Shown: positions 33,720-46,190, numbered from the stretch's first letter. The stretch: 64,000 bases of DNA from Cycas panzhihuaensis (GCA_023213395.1 CM041465.1:32743741-32807740), one strand, 5' to 3'. Made by a program: numbers and translations. The notes: generated from the letters alone by a model not told the origin.

Positions 33720-36358
33720 TGCATTTAATAAATAAGCACAAATGATAGTGAAGTAAGCACAAAATATTTGAATCTATAGTATGGTCAAGTTGACCCCTCC
33801 TATGGTATATAATATACATGATGTGTATAATATGAAAAGATAAGGAATAAAATGGGCATTATGTAGAATTAAAGAGCATATTTTTAGACTATAAGAGCAA
33901 AAGATAAAGAAAAAAGAGGCAAAATAATAGAGTAATGAAAAGAGAAAGAAAAAAAGAGATAAAAATTGAAGAGAAATGGAGGGAAATAAGCTCTGATTCC
34001 TTCACTTGAGAATCTATTATAGTAAATGTGTCTATGTCTTGACCCACATGAGCTAAACTAGTAGGAAAATACCTCCAAACAGAATCATAAGGGGTATAGA
34101 TTTAGATTACACTCACTAACCTTTCACCAAATCCCCTCGTTAATGCCCAAAATACACTACTAAGAATGTAAATTATGCACCTACCTAATAATTCAAAGTT
34201 GACATATTAGGAATATAGTGGGACATCCATAGTGTATATTCATGTAATTCTAAACTTTATAATTAGAGGGAAACATAAGTGGATCAATAATAAACAACTA
34301 AATATTAGTAAAGATATATATCTTTATTTCCCAAAATGAATTGTTTACATCAAAACATCAAACAACACACTTAATGAGTTGAAGAAATAATTTTTTCTTA
34401 AAGTCATATGTACTTTATTTTATATGTCTATATATATATATATAGAGAGAGAGAGAGATTATATACAATAGAATGCTTGAGTGTAATAGGACTACTGAAC
34501 AAAATCAATTGCTACAAATTGATATAATCATGATGAACTTATGTCTTTGGTAGTAAAATGTACTTACTAAGTACTCTTAAATTCATGATATTTATTACAT
34601 ATAGAATAGATTCTTACCAAAAATACAATTTAGCCAAATTGTATACACAAATAGACATCAATAGAGAAGAAATAGAGAGAGGAGAAGAACAATGGAGGAA
34701 AAAGAAGAGAAAAGAGAAAATACAAAAGGAAGAATTCCCAAAAGAATGCCCTCCCCCTTTTCCCCTCTCTAAAAGCTTTTGTAACTCCCTTTTTAAATTG
34801 AGATATCTTCTCTTATAAGTCTCCTCCATTTGCACGACAAGTTGTTGTAAAATATCTCTTATGATAATTCAAAGATTACTCTACTCCATTGATCTATAAC
34901 CATTATGCTATGAAATAATCTTGCTTCTTGATGAGATGGAATATTTTGCACTAACTATTTAGTCCAATGGTATCCCTTATAAGTTGATGTTATTATTATA
35001 ACAAGCTTGCAAGTAATACCATTAAAGTAGTCTTGATCAATGTGGTATTATAAACATATCCCTATATTAACATTAAGATAGTTATCATGATGGAAACTAG
35101 TTGGGTACCTATTGAAGCTAGCTAATGGTAGACATAATCTTTTACTTATGTTTATAGATTAGATTTGAATATTATATATTGACCCCAGTTTAGTTGATTA
35201 CTTATATACTTATTGATAGAGGATAAATGAATAAAGTTGTAATTCCATTCTCTACTTATGGTTGCCTTTGCAACTAGATTTTTACCTTTAAGGTATGTCC
35301 CTCATGCACATGTATTCGACTTTACTATATAAGATTTCTATGTTTTTACACATTGCAACTTAGATAAGGGATTGCCTTCATATTAAATACTAACTCAATT
35401 TGAGTTAATTTGGATTTCCACAATTGACTATTTATTTGATGTGGCACTTGAAATGCTACATGGTTCGTGCATCGCATGGCTATTTTGTGATTAAAGATGT
35501 ACTACATTATGTAAATCTTCTATAAAGTTGCCCACTATGATATCTTCTCAATCTCTTGTATGTCAACCCTATTCTTATTAGATAATTCAACTTATAACTC
35601 TAATCCTTCCACTAGTAGGTTATGCACCATGTATGATCTCCTTCACCCTAATAGCCTTATTTTATAACTATAAAAATGGTACTAGGCCACATAATATTGA
35701 TTAATGGCCATTTCATATTTTGTAACTTCTATAATTGTGTGTTTGTTTCTTATAAGTTAGGCATATAATCACATTAATAGCATGTCAACATCACTAGAGT
35801 CATTAAGGCACAATAACTTCAAGCAATTAGACTCTAATCATAATAGGCATTGGTGAATCAATGAATGTAATTTAAAAGTTATTTTATATTAAGGGACCAA
35901 ATTGTATCCATGTTTATATACTCTGTATATCCACTTAAAGATTTATTTTTAGGTTCATGCTCTTATAAGTCTTTAAATATAAAAAATATACCCCCATGTG
36001 AGTCCTTTTAGCATCATAGTTATTTTGTTTTGATGTTAAGTCTATTGATCTTTTTCCATTAAGAGGTAGGTCCCTAATTCTTTATCCACATCTTGGATTC
36101 CCATAAAAAATCATCCTACATGAGTATTTTTCTCATATCAACATTTCCTTCAAGAAAATGTTACAAAAAGAGACTTCATGTAATACATCAATTTGCAAAA
36201 CTAAATACATTAGCCATTTCCCATAAAAAAATATTTCTTTCATGACTATTTCTTATGTCAATCTTTCCTACATTACTATTTTTTGCTAGTACATCTCATA
36301 AAAGATTGTCTCACATGGCTATTTCCCATGTCAACACTTTTTCTTAAAAAGTATTCAT
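33720..36358 (-). repeat. RE6 right (5') LTR
   Basis: About 2.6 kb, partner of 25470-28015. It contains a TA/GA microsatellite (34429-34458) absent from the other copy, and the purine-rich stretch 34660-34735 that makes overlapping open frames on both strands. It ends at 36358 against gypsy integrase sequence. A primer-binding site is not evident at the low-coordinate end. Confidence 0.85.
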
Positions 36359-36359
36359 A

Positions 36360-37790
36360 GCTAACCCAATACATTGGATACACAAATATGGTATTCTTAC
36401 AAAGGTGGCATTGTCAGCTAGCTAAGATATAGCCTATTATGATAATAAAGAGTTACTCTTCATCAAAATTTAGAAGGATAATATAGAGAACAAAGTTTTT
36501 TCCAAGATATATTATGAGGTATGAAACATAAAAAACATTGTGAATCTTAGTGTTAGGTGGTAGTTTAGGGGTATATGCAACTTGAATGACCTATGGGAGT
36601 ACTTTATATGGGTCATAATAATGGGGGTTGATCTTGTATTTTTCTTCCCTAAATAGATTACTACTTATAAGGTTAAAAGCAAAGAAATACTAGGTCACCA
36701 ATGGAAAATGAGCAATCAAAGTGGTGGCAATCAATGAGTTATTTCATGTAGTTTTGGGTAGATGCTAGGTTCTATTTAAGGGTATAGAAGATTTGATCCA
36801 TGTCTTAGAGTTTTTACTAGATAACATCTATTTAGAAGTTGGTTGTTAGGGTGTGGTGAGATGGTAGGGGATAACCATAAAGGTCCATGAATAGGGACAT
36901 ACTAATAGCATAGTGATGGGACAAGTTGTACTAATATTTTGTAAGGGCTAACTAAGAGGTTCATTTACTTTAGTATTCTAAATAAAAATAATATAAGTAG
37001 ATTTTTAGTGTTTTATTAAGAACCTTTAACTAACCATCAGTTTATGGGTGGTAAGCTAAAATCATATTAAATTAATTTCCATAAGTATAAAAGAGTTCTT
37101 AACATGATGAATTAGCAAACCTGGGGTCCCAATCATAAAATATTATTAAGGAAAACCTATAGAGATGAAAAATAGACTAAATATATAGGTTATTAAGATG
37201 AGATGCCTTATAAGAGGTCTGAATTAGTAAGAAGTGCTATACTTAGTTAGCTTATTAATGATGACTATGATTAAATCAAAATTAATAGATGATGGTAGGC
37301 TTGTCATGAAATCTATTACAATGTCCTATCATTTATCTTGGTGAATATATAAGGGCTATATGAGTCCTGACTAAGCCTTGGTATCCATTTTATTTCATTG
37401 GCATGTATCATATTTAGAGACAAAAGTAAAGATAGTCAATTTCATATGCAGCTTATAAAAGTTGGTATGAATAAGTTAATATGTTTTATCAAAGGCATAA
37501 TGACCTCCTAAAGGGATAGAGTAATATTTGGGTGGGATGCAATAAATAAAGGGGAATGTATGATGGATAAAAATATATTTTTTATATAAGAGATGAGTAT
37601 TGTATAGGGACTAATCCTTTTTAGTATGGACTTTTATATTTTATTAGGTATAACTAGGTTGAGATTGGTTATTAATAACTAGTTTTATTAACCAAAAGAG
37701 TTGGGGTTTGATAATAGCATAAATGGTGAGTTTAGTAAGAAGAAGGTGATGGAGCGAGGAGGTTAGAGCATAGCGAGTGATTATAAGGCC
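36360..37790 (-). pseudogene. RE8, Ty3/gypsy integrase region
   Basis: Minus strand: end of RNase H and spacer (TIYAIIKPQLFWLI) near 37690-37730; YYSIPLGGHYAFDKTY near 37470-37520, where the H..H zinc module would be; KYDTCQ-stop-NKMDTKA near 37380-37420 (C..C pair partly kept); DIVIDFMTSLPSSINFDLII near 37270-37330 with the first catalytic Asp, then VIINKLTKYS. After 37200 the core decays, ending near FTMFFMFHTS at 36500-36530. It directly abuts the RE6 right LTR, so it may be the pol of a neighbouring copy of RE6. Confidence 0.8.
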
Positions 37791-37830
37791 ATCATAAATA
37801 AACTCAAAACATTAACAAATTTCCAAAATA

Positions 37831-38040
37831 ATGTTAGTGATATTAGAAAACACCTTTGGGCCATGAGGCCTATTTAAATATATAGGACATTGGGCTTGCC
37901 CAATGTCTATCGGCATTGGTATTAAAAAACACTATTAGAAAATATATAGGTAGGTCAACTAGGGTGGTTAGAGTCAGTTCCACACCACCCAATTCCAATA
38001 TACCCTTTTAGGAATTAACCTAATAAATAATATTCCAATA
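37831..38040 (-). repeat. RE9 3' LTR
   Basis: Structure-based: on the minus strand it starts TATTGGAATATT (TG changed to TA) after the polypurine tract and ends ATATCACTAACA, 210 bp. No partner is in the window. Confidence 0.6.
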
Positions 38041-38049
38041 GATCTCCCC

Positions 38050-39520
38050 ATTAATGTTCATTAGGGAAGACTCCAAGCTTGTCTCTAAATTTGTAAAATG
38101 TGATTTTTTTAAGAGCCTTAATGAAGATGCCTACCACATATTCCTTTGTACTATAGTAAACTAATTTAATCTCGCCATCTTGTACTAATTCCCTAATAGA
38201 GTGATGTTATATTTCAATATGCTCTGTTCATCCATAAAACACTAGATTACATGTTATTTGAATTGTACTTTGATTATCACACATCATATGTGTAGGTTCA
38301 TCCTATTTTATTTGTAGGTCTTGGAGTAATCGATGTATCCAAACTGTTTTATACACTCCAGCTACTATTGTTTTATACTCTACTTCTATAGTAGACAAGA
38401 ATACTATATTTTGTTTCTTGGTACTCTAAGCAATCGGTGTTGATCCCATGCTAAAATTATAACCATATGTGACTTTCCTGTCATCAATACAACCTGCCTA
38501 GTATGAATTTGTATAGCTAATCAACCTAAAATCTATCAAGGACTAATAATGTAACCCATAGCTAATTATGCCTTTTAGGTATCGAAGGATTCTCTTAGCT
38601 ACCTACTAGTGTGTTATCTTGGGTTCTTACATAAACTTGGATACTACACTTATTGAATTCATGACATTATGATGAATTAATGTTAGGTAGACTAAACTAC
38701 CAATTAGCTACCTATAGAGTGTAGGATCACCTAATGTAGAATCAACAAACGTGGATAATTTTATTCTAATTTTTGCTAGTATAGCCAATGCCTTACAATC
38801 ATTCATCATAAAATTTTGAAATAAATCTAGGGTATATTTTCTTTGAGATACAAAAATTCCATTCTCATCCTGCCATACTTCCAAACTTAGGAAGTAATAC
38901 ATGAAACCAAGTCATTCATCTTGAATTCTTTACATATATCTTCTTTAAACTTATGTGATAATTAAGAGTCATTTCTTGTGTAGACTAGGTCATTAACATA
39001 TAGTGCCATAATAATTATTGAGGCTCCTTCAATCTTTATATATAGGTTAGGATCTAATTAACTTCTTTTGAATCCTTTCTCTCTGAAATATTTATCTATC
39101 CTAGAGTACTAGACTCGAGGTGCTTGTTTTAATCCATATAAGACCTTCTTGAGTTTATATACCTTATTTCCCCCCCCTTGATTTCAAAGCATTTGGGTTG
39201 TTGGATATAAATCTCCTCTTCTATATATCCATTTAGGAAGGCACTTTCAACATCTATTTGTTGGACGATCCATACTTTTTGTGTAGCAAGACTCAATATG
39301 AGGTGTATAATTTCCATTCTAATTATAGGAGCAAATGTTTTATTGTAGTTAATTCTTTCAATTTAAGCATACCCTTTAGCTACTAGCTTGTTTTATGCTT
39401 GTTAATAAAGCCATCTAACCTAAATTTTATTTTGTAAACCCATTTGGTGATAATTTCTAATTTGTTTAGAGGTAGATTAACTAGTTCTCATGTATCATTA
39501 TTAGCCAAAGTATTATACTC
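38050..39520 (-). pseudogene. RE9 reverse transcriptase and RNase H
   Basis: Minus strand: VQQIDVESAFLNGYIEEEIY in the open stretch 39129-39317; the catalytic motif near 38990-39005 reads LYVNDL, so the second Asp codon of YVDD has become Asn; MYYFLSLEVWQDENGIFVSQ and GDPTLYRQLIGSLVYLT at 38670-38902; RNase H ends with DNQSTIQIT and TEHIEI-stop-HHSIRELV near 38190-38290, then LGVFPNEH near 38060. Apart from stops the order is canonical. Confidence 0.9.
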
Positions 39521-39699
39521 CTCTTGCATTGCATTCTACCATTCATATTTAGTATTAGCCTTTACAAAGGTATGAGACTCATGTGATTCCATGAATTGGC
39601 TCATTAGAGGGAATTTGACCCTATTAGATCATGTAGATCTTCATTCAAAATTTTTATCTAGTATATTTGCTAGGTCATATTATCTTTAGACCTACTTTA

Positions 39700-40545
39700 G
39701 AACATTTTGAGTGGATATAAAGAGTCCAGCCTTATTAGGACTTGATTCATGTATTGTTGGCACATTTGTTGACTTACTCATAAATCAAACTCTATTATGA
39801 TATTCTTCCCCTTGTCTTTTTTAACTTCTTCTTTATAATAATTATCCTCTTTAAATATAATATCTCAACTTATGATTATTTTCTTTTCCTTGGGGTTAAA
39901 TAATTTATAGGATCTAGGTGTATCACAATATCTTATAAATATGCATTTGGTACATTTATCATCTAATTTTATTCTCTTTTACTTTGGTATATGAGTAAAT
40001 GCTAAACATCTAAAGATTTTCAAGTGGTAAATACTTGGCTTGTGTTCTGTTTAAGCCTCTTTTAGTATAACCCACCTAAGGGCCTTAGTGGTATATATAT
40101 TCAATAGATAAATAATTGTATGCATGGATTCTATCTAAAATTTATGTCCAAGTTACTTGTCCTTGAGCATGCACCTTGCCATCTCAATAATGGTCCTATT
40201 CTTTCTTTCTACTACTCCATTTTATTGTGAAATATATGAATTGGTATATTATCTCCTTAAGCCATGATGGATATAAAAACTTTTGACTTCATTTGAGATA
40301 AATTCTCCCCTATTGTCTAATTTAAGGGAGAGGGTCTTATGTCTACTTTATTTTTCTACAAAAACATTGAAGTCAATAAAACATTAGTAGGCATCTAATT
40401 TAAACTTTAGAAAATACACCTAGGTTTTCCTAGTAAAGTCATTAATAAACATCATAAAATATTTGGTACCTCTAAGTTGAAAGAGGTTAATATATCAAGG
40501 TCGTTTGTGTAGATTAATTAAGTGACTTTAGGGTATATTATTAAT
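39700..40545 (-). pseudogene. RE9 integrase
   Basis: Minus strand: YFMMFINDFTRKTWVYFL near 40420-40480 (first catalytic Asp as IND), LSLKLDNRGEFISNEV near 40290-40345 (second Asp), then NGVVERKNRTIIEMARCMLK near 40165-40230 (catalytic Glu region), HLKIFRCLAFTHIPK near 39980-40030 and DKCTKCIFIRYCDTPRSYKL near 39900-39960. Stops are scattered. Confidence 0.9.
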
Positions 40546-40599
40546 ATTAGTCTCTTAGTGAAATATACTTTATATACATTTGGTTGTAATTTTAGGTTT

Positions 40600-40790
40600 A
40601 TATTATTAGGCAGGAAAATCCTAACCCTAATGGTCACCCTTAATAATAAAATGTGAAATATCAAGAAGGGAGTCATTATTCATTCTCACCTCCAAGCTTT
40701 GCTCTGATATCTTGTTTTCATCTCTTTTTAATTGTCCATTACTATTATGTACATGTGAGTGATTTATTCTTTAGATCCATCATTCTTTCA
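40600..40790 (+). repeat. RE10 5' LTR, right part
   Basis: Inferred only from the primer-binding site that follows it and from the end of RE9 coding sequence. It ends CATTCTTTCA. The start is not defined because the 3' LTR is outside the window. Confidence 0.45.
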
Positions 40791-40792
40791 TG

Positions 40793-40804
40793 TGGTATCA
40801 AAGC
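40793..40804 (+). other. RE10 primer-binding site
   Basis: TGGTATCAAAGC, one base from the initiator-Met tRNA complement, two bases after the LTR. Confidence 0.88.
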
Positions 40805-42780
40805 TACAAGGGGATTTATTCACTCCATCCCACTTGCATGGAGTCATTTTTCCTCCCATTCATCTTCAATGTGAAGTATTAAGAGTGCACTCATTATTTT
40901 AAAAATTTTAAGAGCTTTTTTATCATACAGATCTTGTATTTTATTTACAACATATTTCGATATCTTCTATTTAATATAGGTACATTGAAGATTAAAGTTG
41001 TTAGCTAGAAGAAGGTTTCCTAGCTTTAAGTTTTTAAAAAAATAAACCTTTTATCAATCTTTATTGCTAATTTAAAATTTTAATAAGAGAGATTCTATTA
41101 ATTTTTCATTATAAATTAATTTTTAGTTATAAAATCTATGCTATAAAGCTATAGGGAAAAAATAAGCCTAAACCGTTCAGAAAAAGGTTGTTTAGCCCTA
41201 CGAGAGGTGGAAATAAAAAGTTATCTATTTTAACTAAAACTTTATAGGGAGAGATTCCCAACCAAGATAAATATTTTTGTCTTCTACACCATCTTCAAAT
41301 TCTACCTCAATTGACCTAAAAAAATAGAAGTTTAGTTGGCTCTAATCTAACTACGTTTTTAAGAAATTTTCTTAAAATTTTTAATGCCTATTAAAATTTC
41401 TTTAGGGTTGTAATAGATCTAGCCTTAAGAAATCTAACAAATTAAGTTTTATTAGATTTGATGTACTAGAGATAGAGAGATTTCTTTAAAATTCATATTT
41501 CTACTAAGGAAACTCTCATAGGAGTTTCAACAAGTTTTAGATTATTTCTGCTCATTTTCAGAAGTTTTGCCAAAAGACTTCTTGACTCACCATAGTGAGA
41601 TCTATCATCTAGAAGAGTGAAGTTTTGAGCTGAAATATTTCAGCCATTTCATCTGGTTGTATGGCCATATATAAGTTCCTGACAGAAGATTCAGATTCCT
41701 CTCGCTTTTCCTAATACTTTCTCTCTTGGTCAAAATTTAAGTTTAGAAGTAAATTTTTAAGTTTTTTATTTTTGTCATTTTCTTAACAAAAAGAAGGGGT
41801 TTTTCAAATAGAAAAAGCAAAAAAAAACTTATTTTAATAATAAAACACCTAGATCATAGCAAAATCTAGTGTTTATACTTAGTATCTTTGTATATTTATT
41901 CATGTACATTTATATTGATAGACAAAAGTATAAAAGCAAGCATCAACATATTAGCAATTTATTTAAGCAATATAAATGCAAATATATTTGCATATTTCCT
42001 AAAATAAATCCATTACGTTTTATTTATACTACCAGTTCTTGACTTGTACGTATACTCTCCTTGGTTAAATAGATCATGGTTAGTCAAAGAATAGGCCCTA
42101 AGGGAGGTGTAAGTTTTATACTGGGTCTAGTCTTAACTAAAATACTGATGGAGTAATAGGTTAGCTATATCTATGGACTCACTTTAGGGATTATCTTGAT
42201 AACCATAAAGGATAATTAAAACCTTAATATAAGATTAAAATCAATCTAGTCCAATATCTATTATAGCCATGGGATACACACATAGTATTTGACTCTTTGG
42301 ATAAGATATATAGTTATTCACTAGTGAACTGAGTGAGAACTAGGAGTACTTGGGCTCCAATGTGGCTTGGATTTTATCACCAAGCGTAGGTGTGGGTATT
42401 GTAGGTGAAGGCCCTAATCATATACTAGAAGCCTTAGGCATCAAAACCTCACCTACATTTGGATATAAGTTAGAGGTTAGTGGCATGATATATTACCACT
42501 CTTTGCTAGCTCTACATTAGGCCTTATTCTTGCATCATTGCTTATACTCATTCTTCATAGTTATTAAAAAATACTTAATCATTACTTGTCTTCTTATCAT
42601 AACATTCATTTTTGTATCCTTGTTACATCAAGTGCACTAGCCACGTATGTGAGTGGCATATACTTCTATCAACTCTTCTACTTTTTCATCATCACTATAT
42701 CATCTTAATTCAAGTAGAATATCAACTGCATATTGAAAGACAAAGAAAATTAGAATTTATGGTACATTAGAGTTAAAAAT
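40805..42780 (+). other. RE10 leader, non-coding
   Basis: About 2 kb with no protein family visible in six frames. It is unusually long for the leader of a copia element, so it may include an unrecognised insertion. Confidence 0.5.
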
Positions 42781-42799
42781 ATTATAAAGTATGAAGGCT

Positions 42800-43449
42800 T
42801 TTAGAGAGCTCACTTGTAGCCTATACCTATCATACCTGCAATAGCTATAACACCTGCTTTAGGTGGAACCACTCTAATAGCTGCTACAAATGATGCAACC
42901 AAACTACAATGGGAGATAAATGATGAAAAGATTTATGTAGGAATTTTTTTGTTTACTGATTATTCTTTAGATAACTTAATTAATGAAGAGCAACATGATA
43001 TAGCCTAGAAGGTCCTTAAAGTTCTCAAGAAGAACTTTGATACCAAGTCAAACTTAGAATTCATTCATATTATTTTGAAAATAAACAAATTAAAAATATA
43101 GAAGGGGTGAGCTCATGAGACAATAAATCTCTTTTGACCAATAAAATAGGCAATTGATAATGATTTCAAGACCCAATCATGTCTATATATCCTTGATTAT
43201 AAAAACTTGCTTAGAAGTCTTCAATCTAATGGAACGTTGAAGACACTAAACTTCAAAGTATTTGCTAAGAAATTCATAGAATTTAATAAGACCTTTGATA
43301 CTAACTTTGTAGCCTCTGACTCTCTTCTAGATGCAACCTTTAAGGTGGAAGAAGAAACTTGCTACATAAAAAATCAAGGTCCCTTTCATAGTAGAGGAAA
43401 CAACTGAATAAGAGAAAGAGGAAGAAACATGGAAAATCATCAACAAGGT
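42800..43449 (+). pseudogene. RE10 gag, N-terminal and central part
   Basis: Reading frame: LGGTTLIAATNDATKLQWEI near 42860-42920, VGIFLFTDYSLDNLINEEQH near 42936-42995, KVLKVLKKNFDTKSNLEFIH near 43010-43070, then an open stretch 43207-43407 with LLRSLQSNGTLKTLNFKVFA and a basic Arg/Asn-rich tail near 43400-43440. The domain is the copia UBN2 gag. It stops at the RE11 insertion and resumes at 61698. Confidence 0.85.
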
Positions 43450-43454
43450 TAACC
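43450..43454. repeat. RE11 target-site duplication, left copy
   Basis: TAACC, matched by 61693-61697. Five bases is the size expected from a retrotransposon integrase. Confidence 0.92.
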
Positions 43455-43851
43455 TATTAGGGATCTAACCCATAACTTACCTTCTCTTATATTCTCTTAT
43501 ATATTATACTTTTTCTCTCTCTTATCTTCTCTTATATCCTCTATTTCTTCTACTTCTTCCCTCCTCTTAATATCTCACATACATGAGTATAAGGTTATGT
43601 AGTTGTCATTAAGTACTATATATATATATATTCATGTAATATCCCATATACATAAGAAGGAGGTTTTGTAGTGAGCATAAATCTATATATATATTTATGT
43701 AATCTTTAGAGTAGGGTATCTAAAATATCATTATTATTGCATATAATTAGGAGGTTGTCTCCTCAAAGAGTATTGTAATACAAGTACTCTTTTAGAGTTA
43801 TTTACATATCATGTTGGTGTATAAATATTATTAAGAAGTGGTATCCTACCA
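43455..43851 (+). repeat. RE11 5' LTR
   Basis: 397 bp, starts TATTAGGGATC (TG changed to TA) and ends CCTACCA. It aligns with 61304-61692, including CTTACCTTCTCTTATATTCT and TTATGTAATCTTTAGAGTAGG-like phrases. Confidence 0.95.
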
Positions 43852-43853
43852 AG

Positions 43854-43865
43854 TGGTATCAGAGC
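43854..43865 (+). other. RE11 primer-binding site
   Basis: TGGTATCAGAGC, the perfect plant initiator-Met tRNA complement, two bases after the LTR. Confidence 0.95.
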
Positions 43866-44819
43866 GTTTGATCCATACCTTATGTGAGAGTCAAATGTAT
43901 TAAATAATATTTTTTTTTCCATTAGTTTTTTCTTATCGGTACTTATTCTTATTTTATCTTTGCTTAGTTACTTTGGTTTATGGGGGTAGACAATATTGTA
44001 ATTAGATATCTACCCTAACATTGCCATCAGGGAGTTTTCTTTTACATTTAGATAGAGACCCTATGGTAGGGGTCTATAAATATCATGAGAATATGTCGTT
44101 TTGGGTTAAGAACATTGTGACTTTTCTGTCCCTTACATGAAGGACTAGAGATCACACTCCTAAATAAATCCTTATATAGAACTCGACTACAGAATTGTGT
44201 CTCTACATACTTCTAGGTATATAGGAGGATCCCCTAAATAGGCCTTCCTACTATAGGTAATCATAGGAAACCTATTGACTACCTGTAATTTGTAGTACAC
44301 TGGTAAGTGGTTAGCCCTAGAAAGTTACTCTCCATATACCCTACAGATGGGGTAGTACAACTATAGAGTAGAGTGTTAGCCTCTATAAATTAATACTATT
44401 TATAACTATGATCAGTATATCAAAGGGCCTACAAACTAGACAAGTCCATACCTAGTGTACTTGGTCATTCTATTAATAGTCTATGTGTACCTAGTTAGTT
44501 AGTAAGGCATTCATCATTAATTTATTAAATCTAGTATGTCTAGCTAGTTTATTATCAGTTCATACATACATAGTCAGTCATCCAGTCAATAACTAAAAAA
44601 ATAAAAAAGGTAAAAAAATAAAAAATAAAAGAGAAAAAAAGTAAAAGGCAAAAAAAGTAAAAAGCAAAGAAAAAAAGTAAAAATAAAAAAAGTAAAAAGT
44701 AAATAAATAAATAAATAAATCCATATTACCTCATTATAAAATATTGGGGACAATAGTCTATAGACACCCCATCAAATCCCTTTCATTCACATTTATCAAC
44801 TAGGATTCAACTTATGTCT
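43866..44819 (+). other. RE11 leader with A-rich tract
   Basis: No gene. From 44593 to 44722 lies a purine-rich, A-dominated tract built of AAAAAAGTAAAA-like units ending in (AAAT)5. A polyA-rich leader before gag is common in plant gypsy elements. Confidence 0.7.
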
Positions 44820-45021
44820 TATGAACAAATGGCCCCTAAGATGAACCCAAGCTGGATTCAAGATCCCAATGATGCTATTGCATAAATTTAAGGAGATATA
44901 TTATAAATCTAAACTGACTTCAATGAAAATTTTGAAGTAGTAATGCTAGAGCTCATAGCCATGAAACCTTTTAAGAAAGAAAAGATTGAATTTGATGATA
45001 CCAATATAGGTAGAGGTCGCT
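44820..45021 (+). pseudogene. RE11 gag N-terminus, upstream of RE12
   Basis: Readable as MNPSWIQDPND near 44842, then NFNENFE, VMLELIAMKPFKKEKIEFDD near 44940-45000, GRGR near 45008-45020. From 44862 to 45021 the same sequence recurs at 57046-57208, after RE12, with about ten percent difference. Confidence 0.85.
44862..45021 (+). repeat. Segment S, left copy: target duplication flanking RE12
   Basis: 160 bp of RE11 gag directly repeated on the far side of RE12 (57046-57208). It ends at the first base of the RE12 5' LTR; its partner starts at the first base after the 3' LTR. I count about 16 differences, including a 3-bp indel. Confidence 0.92.
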
Positions 45022-45405
45022 TGTGGTTAATGATCATCACCCTACTCCCACCTTTCAACTAGGAGTGCACACCCCACTCCCACCAATTTACACATGTGGG
45101 TGCTCACATGTGAAGGTAAGTATAAGGTAAGGTTAAGTTGATTTGAGTTAAGTTGATTTGAGTTAAGTTAAGTTATATTTTATTGTTGTATGAATTTTAG
45201 GGGTTGAGGAGTTTCCCTCCTCCCCTAAACTATATATTTGGAGGGGTGTGCAACCCTAGTGTCTTTAGACATCATCTACTTTTAGACATTTATAATGTTC
45301 TCTCTAAAACAATGGATTTAATACAAAGGATTTTCTATTTATGCAACAATATATTGATTATATATTTATGTTCTGCCTTGTTCTCCATCATTTATTGCTC
45401 CTTCA
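45022..45405 (+). repeat. RE12 5' LTR
   Basis: Starts TGTGGTTAATGATC, ends TGCTCCTTCA; aligns with 56662-57045 at about ninety percent by eye. It is also related to the RE13 LTRs (for example the GGGGGAGGAGGGAAACTCCT phrase in reverse). Confidence 0.95.
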
Positions 45406-45407
45406 TC

Positions 45408-45419
45408 TAGTATCAGAGC
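45408..45419 (+). other. RE12 primer-binding site
   Basis: TAGTATCAGAGC, one G-to-A change from the perfect initiator-Met tRNA complement, two bases after the LTR. Confidence 0.88.
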
Positions 45420-45904
45420 AGAGATTATTGGGTTGTTGTACCTTCATTTGAAGTTTTTTTAAGAGCAAGAAGATTTATTAACATCTACAATAGATTTATT
45501 CACAACAAGCAAATATTGGTTATATTCATTTTCTGCAAAGTTTATTAGCAATTTCTTATATTATTTCTTATCAAGATCTAATTATTCTTGATTTATACTT
45601 GTGAAATAACAAATATTTTTCAGATATTTTTTAAGATCTACACAGGAGCATAGCTACAATCAGTAAGTATTCAAGATTTTATCACTCTACAGAGGTTTTA
45701 TTCTTCATATTTTCATATTTTATCAAATATTTGACCATTTTCTGGCATATTTTTTATTTATTTATTTAATATTTTTTTAGATTTGTGTAGGAGCATAGCT
45801 GCAATCAATGTTTTTTAAAGTTTTCTCTAGATATAAGCTATATATTCTTCAGATCTATATATTTTATTAAATATTTAACTATTTTTGAGTTTATTTTATT
45901 TATA

Positions 45905-46190
45905 TATTCAATATTTTCTCTAGATCTGTAATATTTTCTCTAAATCTGTAATATTTTCTTCAGATCTGTAATATTTTGCTTTATATCTGTAATATTTTCT
46001 TCAGATCTGTAATGTTTTCTTTAGATATGTAATATTTTCTTTATATCTGCAATGTTTTCTTCATATCTGTAATATTTTCTTCATATCTGCAATATTTTTC
46101 TTCATATCTATAATATTTTCTTTAAATCTGTAATATTTTCTTTAGATCTACAATATTTTCTTCAAATCTATGCAATATTTGTTCTAGATC
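45905..46190 (+). repeat. RE12 leader minisatellite, about 20-bp unit
   Basis: Roughly 13-14 tandem units of AGATCTGTAATATTTTCTTC with substitutions and a few one-base indels. The same AGATCTG words, less regularly spaced, fill the leader of RE13 on the opposite strand (about 50900-51660). Confidence 0.92.

Larger units (their letters stand above)
25470..36358 (-). mobile_element. RE6, gypsy-type element with LTRs of about 2.6 kb
   Basis: Two long, collinear, non-coding direct repeats (25470-about 28015 and about 33720-36358) enclose a gag domain followed by an acidic extension on the minus strand. RE7 (28426-31113) is inserted between the extension and the left repeat. No pol is found between the LTRs; a gypsy integrase lies just outside at 36360-37790. 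This is either a pol-less large element (LARD-like) or part of a tandem, recombined array. The left LTR may begin near 21106, before RE5. Confidence 0.75.
37831..40600 (-). mobile_element. RE9, truncated Ty1/copia element
   Basis: Minus-strand integrase, RT and RNase H followed by a 3' LTR (37831-38040). Gag, protease and 5' LTR are missing; the coding sequence fades at about 40540-40600 where RE10 begins. Purine tract AATGGGGAGATC precedes the LTR. Confidence 0.85.

Noticed and set aside
34558-34835. Overlapping open frames on both strands (86 and 73 codons)
   Set aside because: They come from a purine-rich stretch of the RE6 LTR that avoids stop codons; the other LTR copy (26345-26460) lacks the frames.
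43854-43865. Part of a tRNA gene
   Set aside because: Only the 12-base complement of the initiator-Met tRNA 3' end is present; it is a retrotransposon primer-binding site.
45905-46190. Possible CRISPR array
   Set aside because: The units are head-to-tail at a 20-bp period without unique spacers, in a plant retrotransposon leader; it is a minisatellite.
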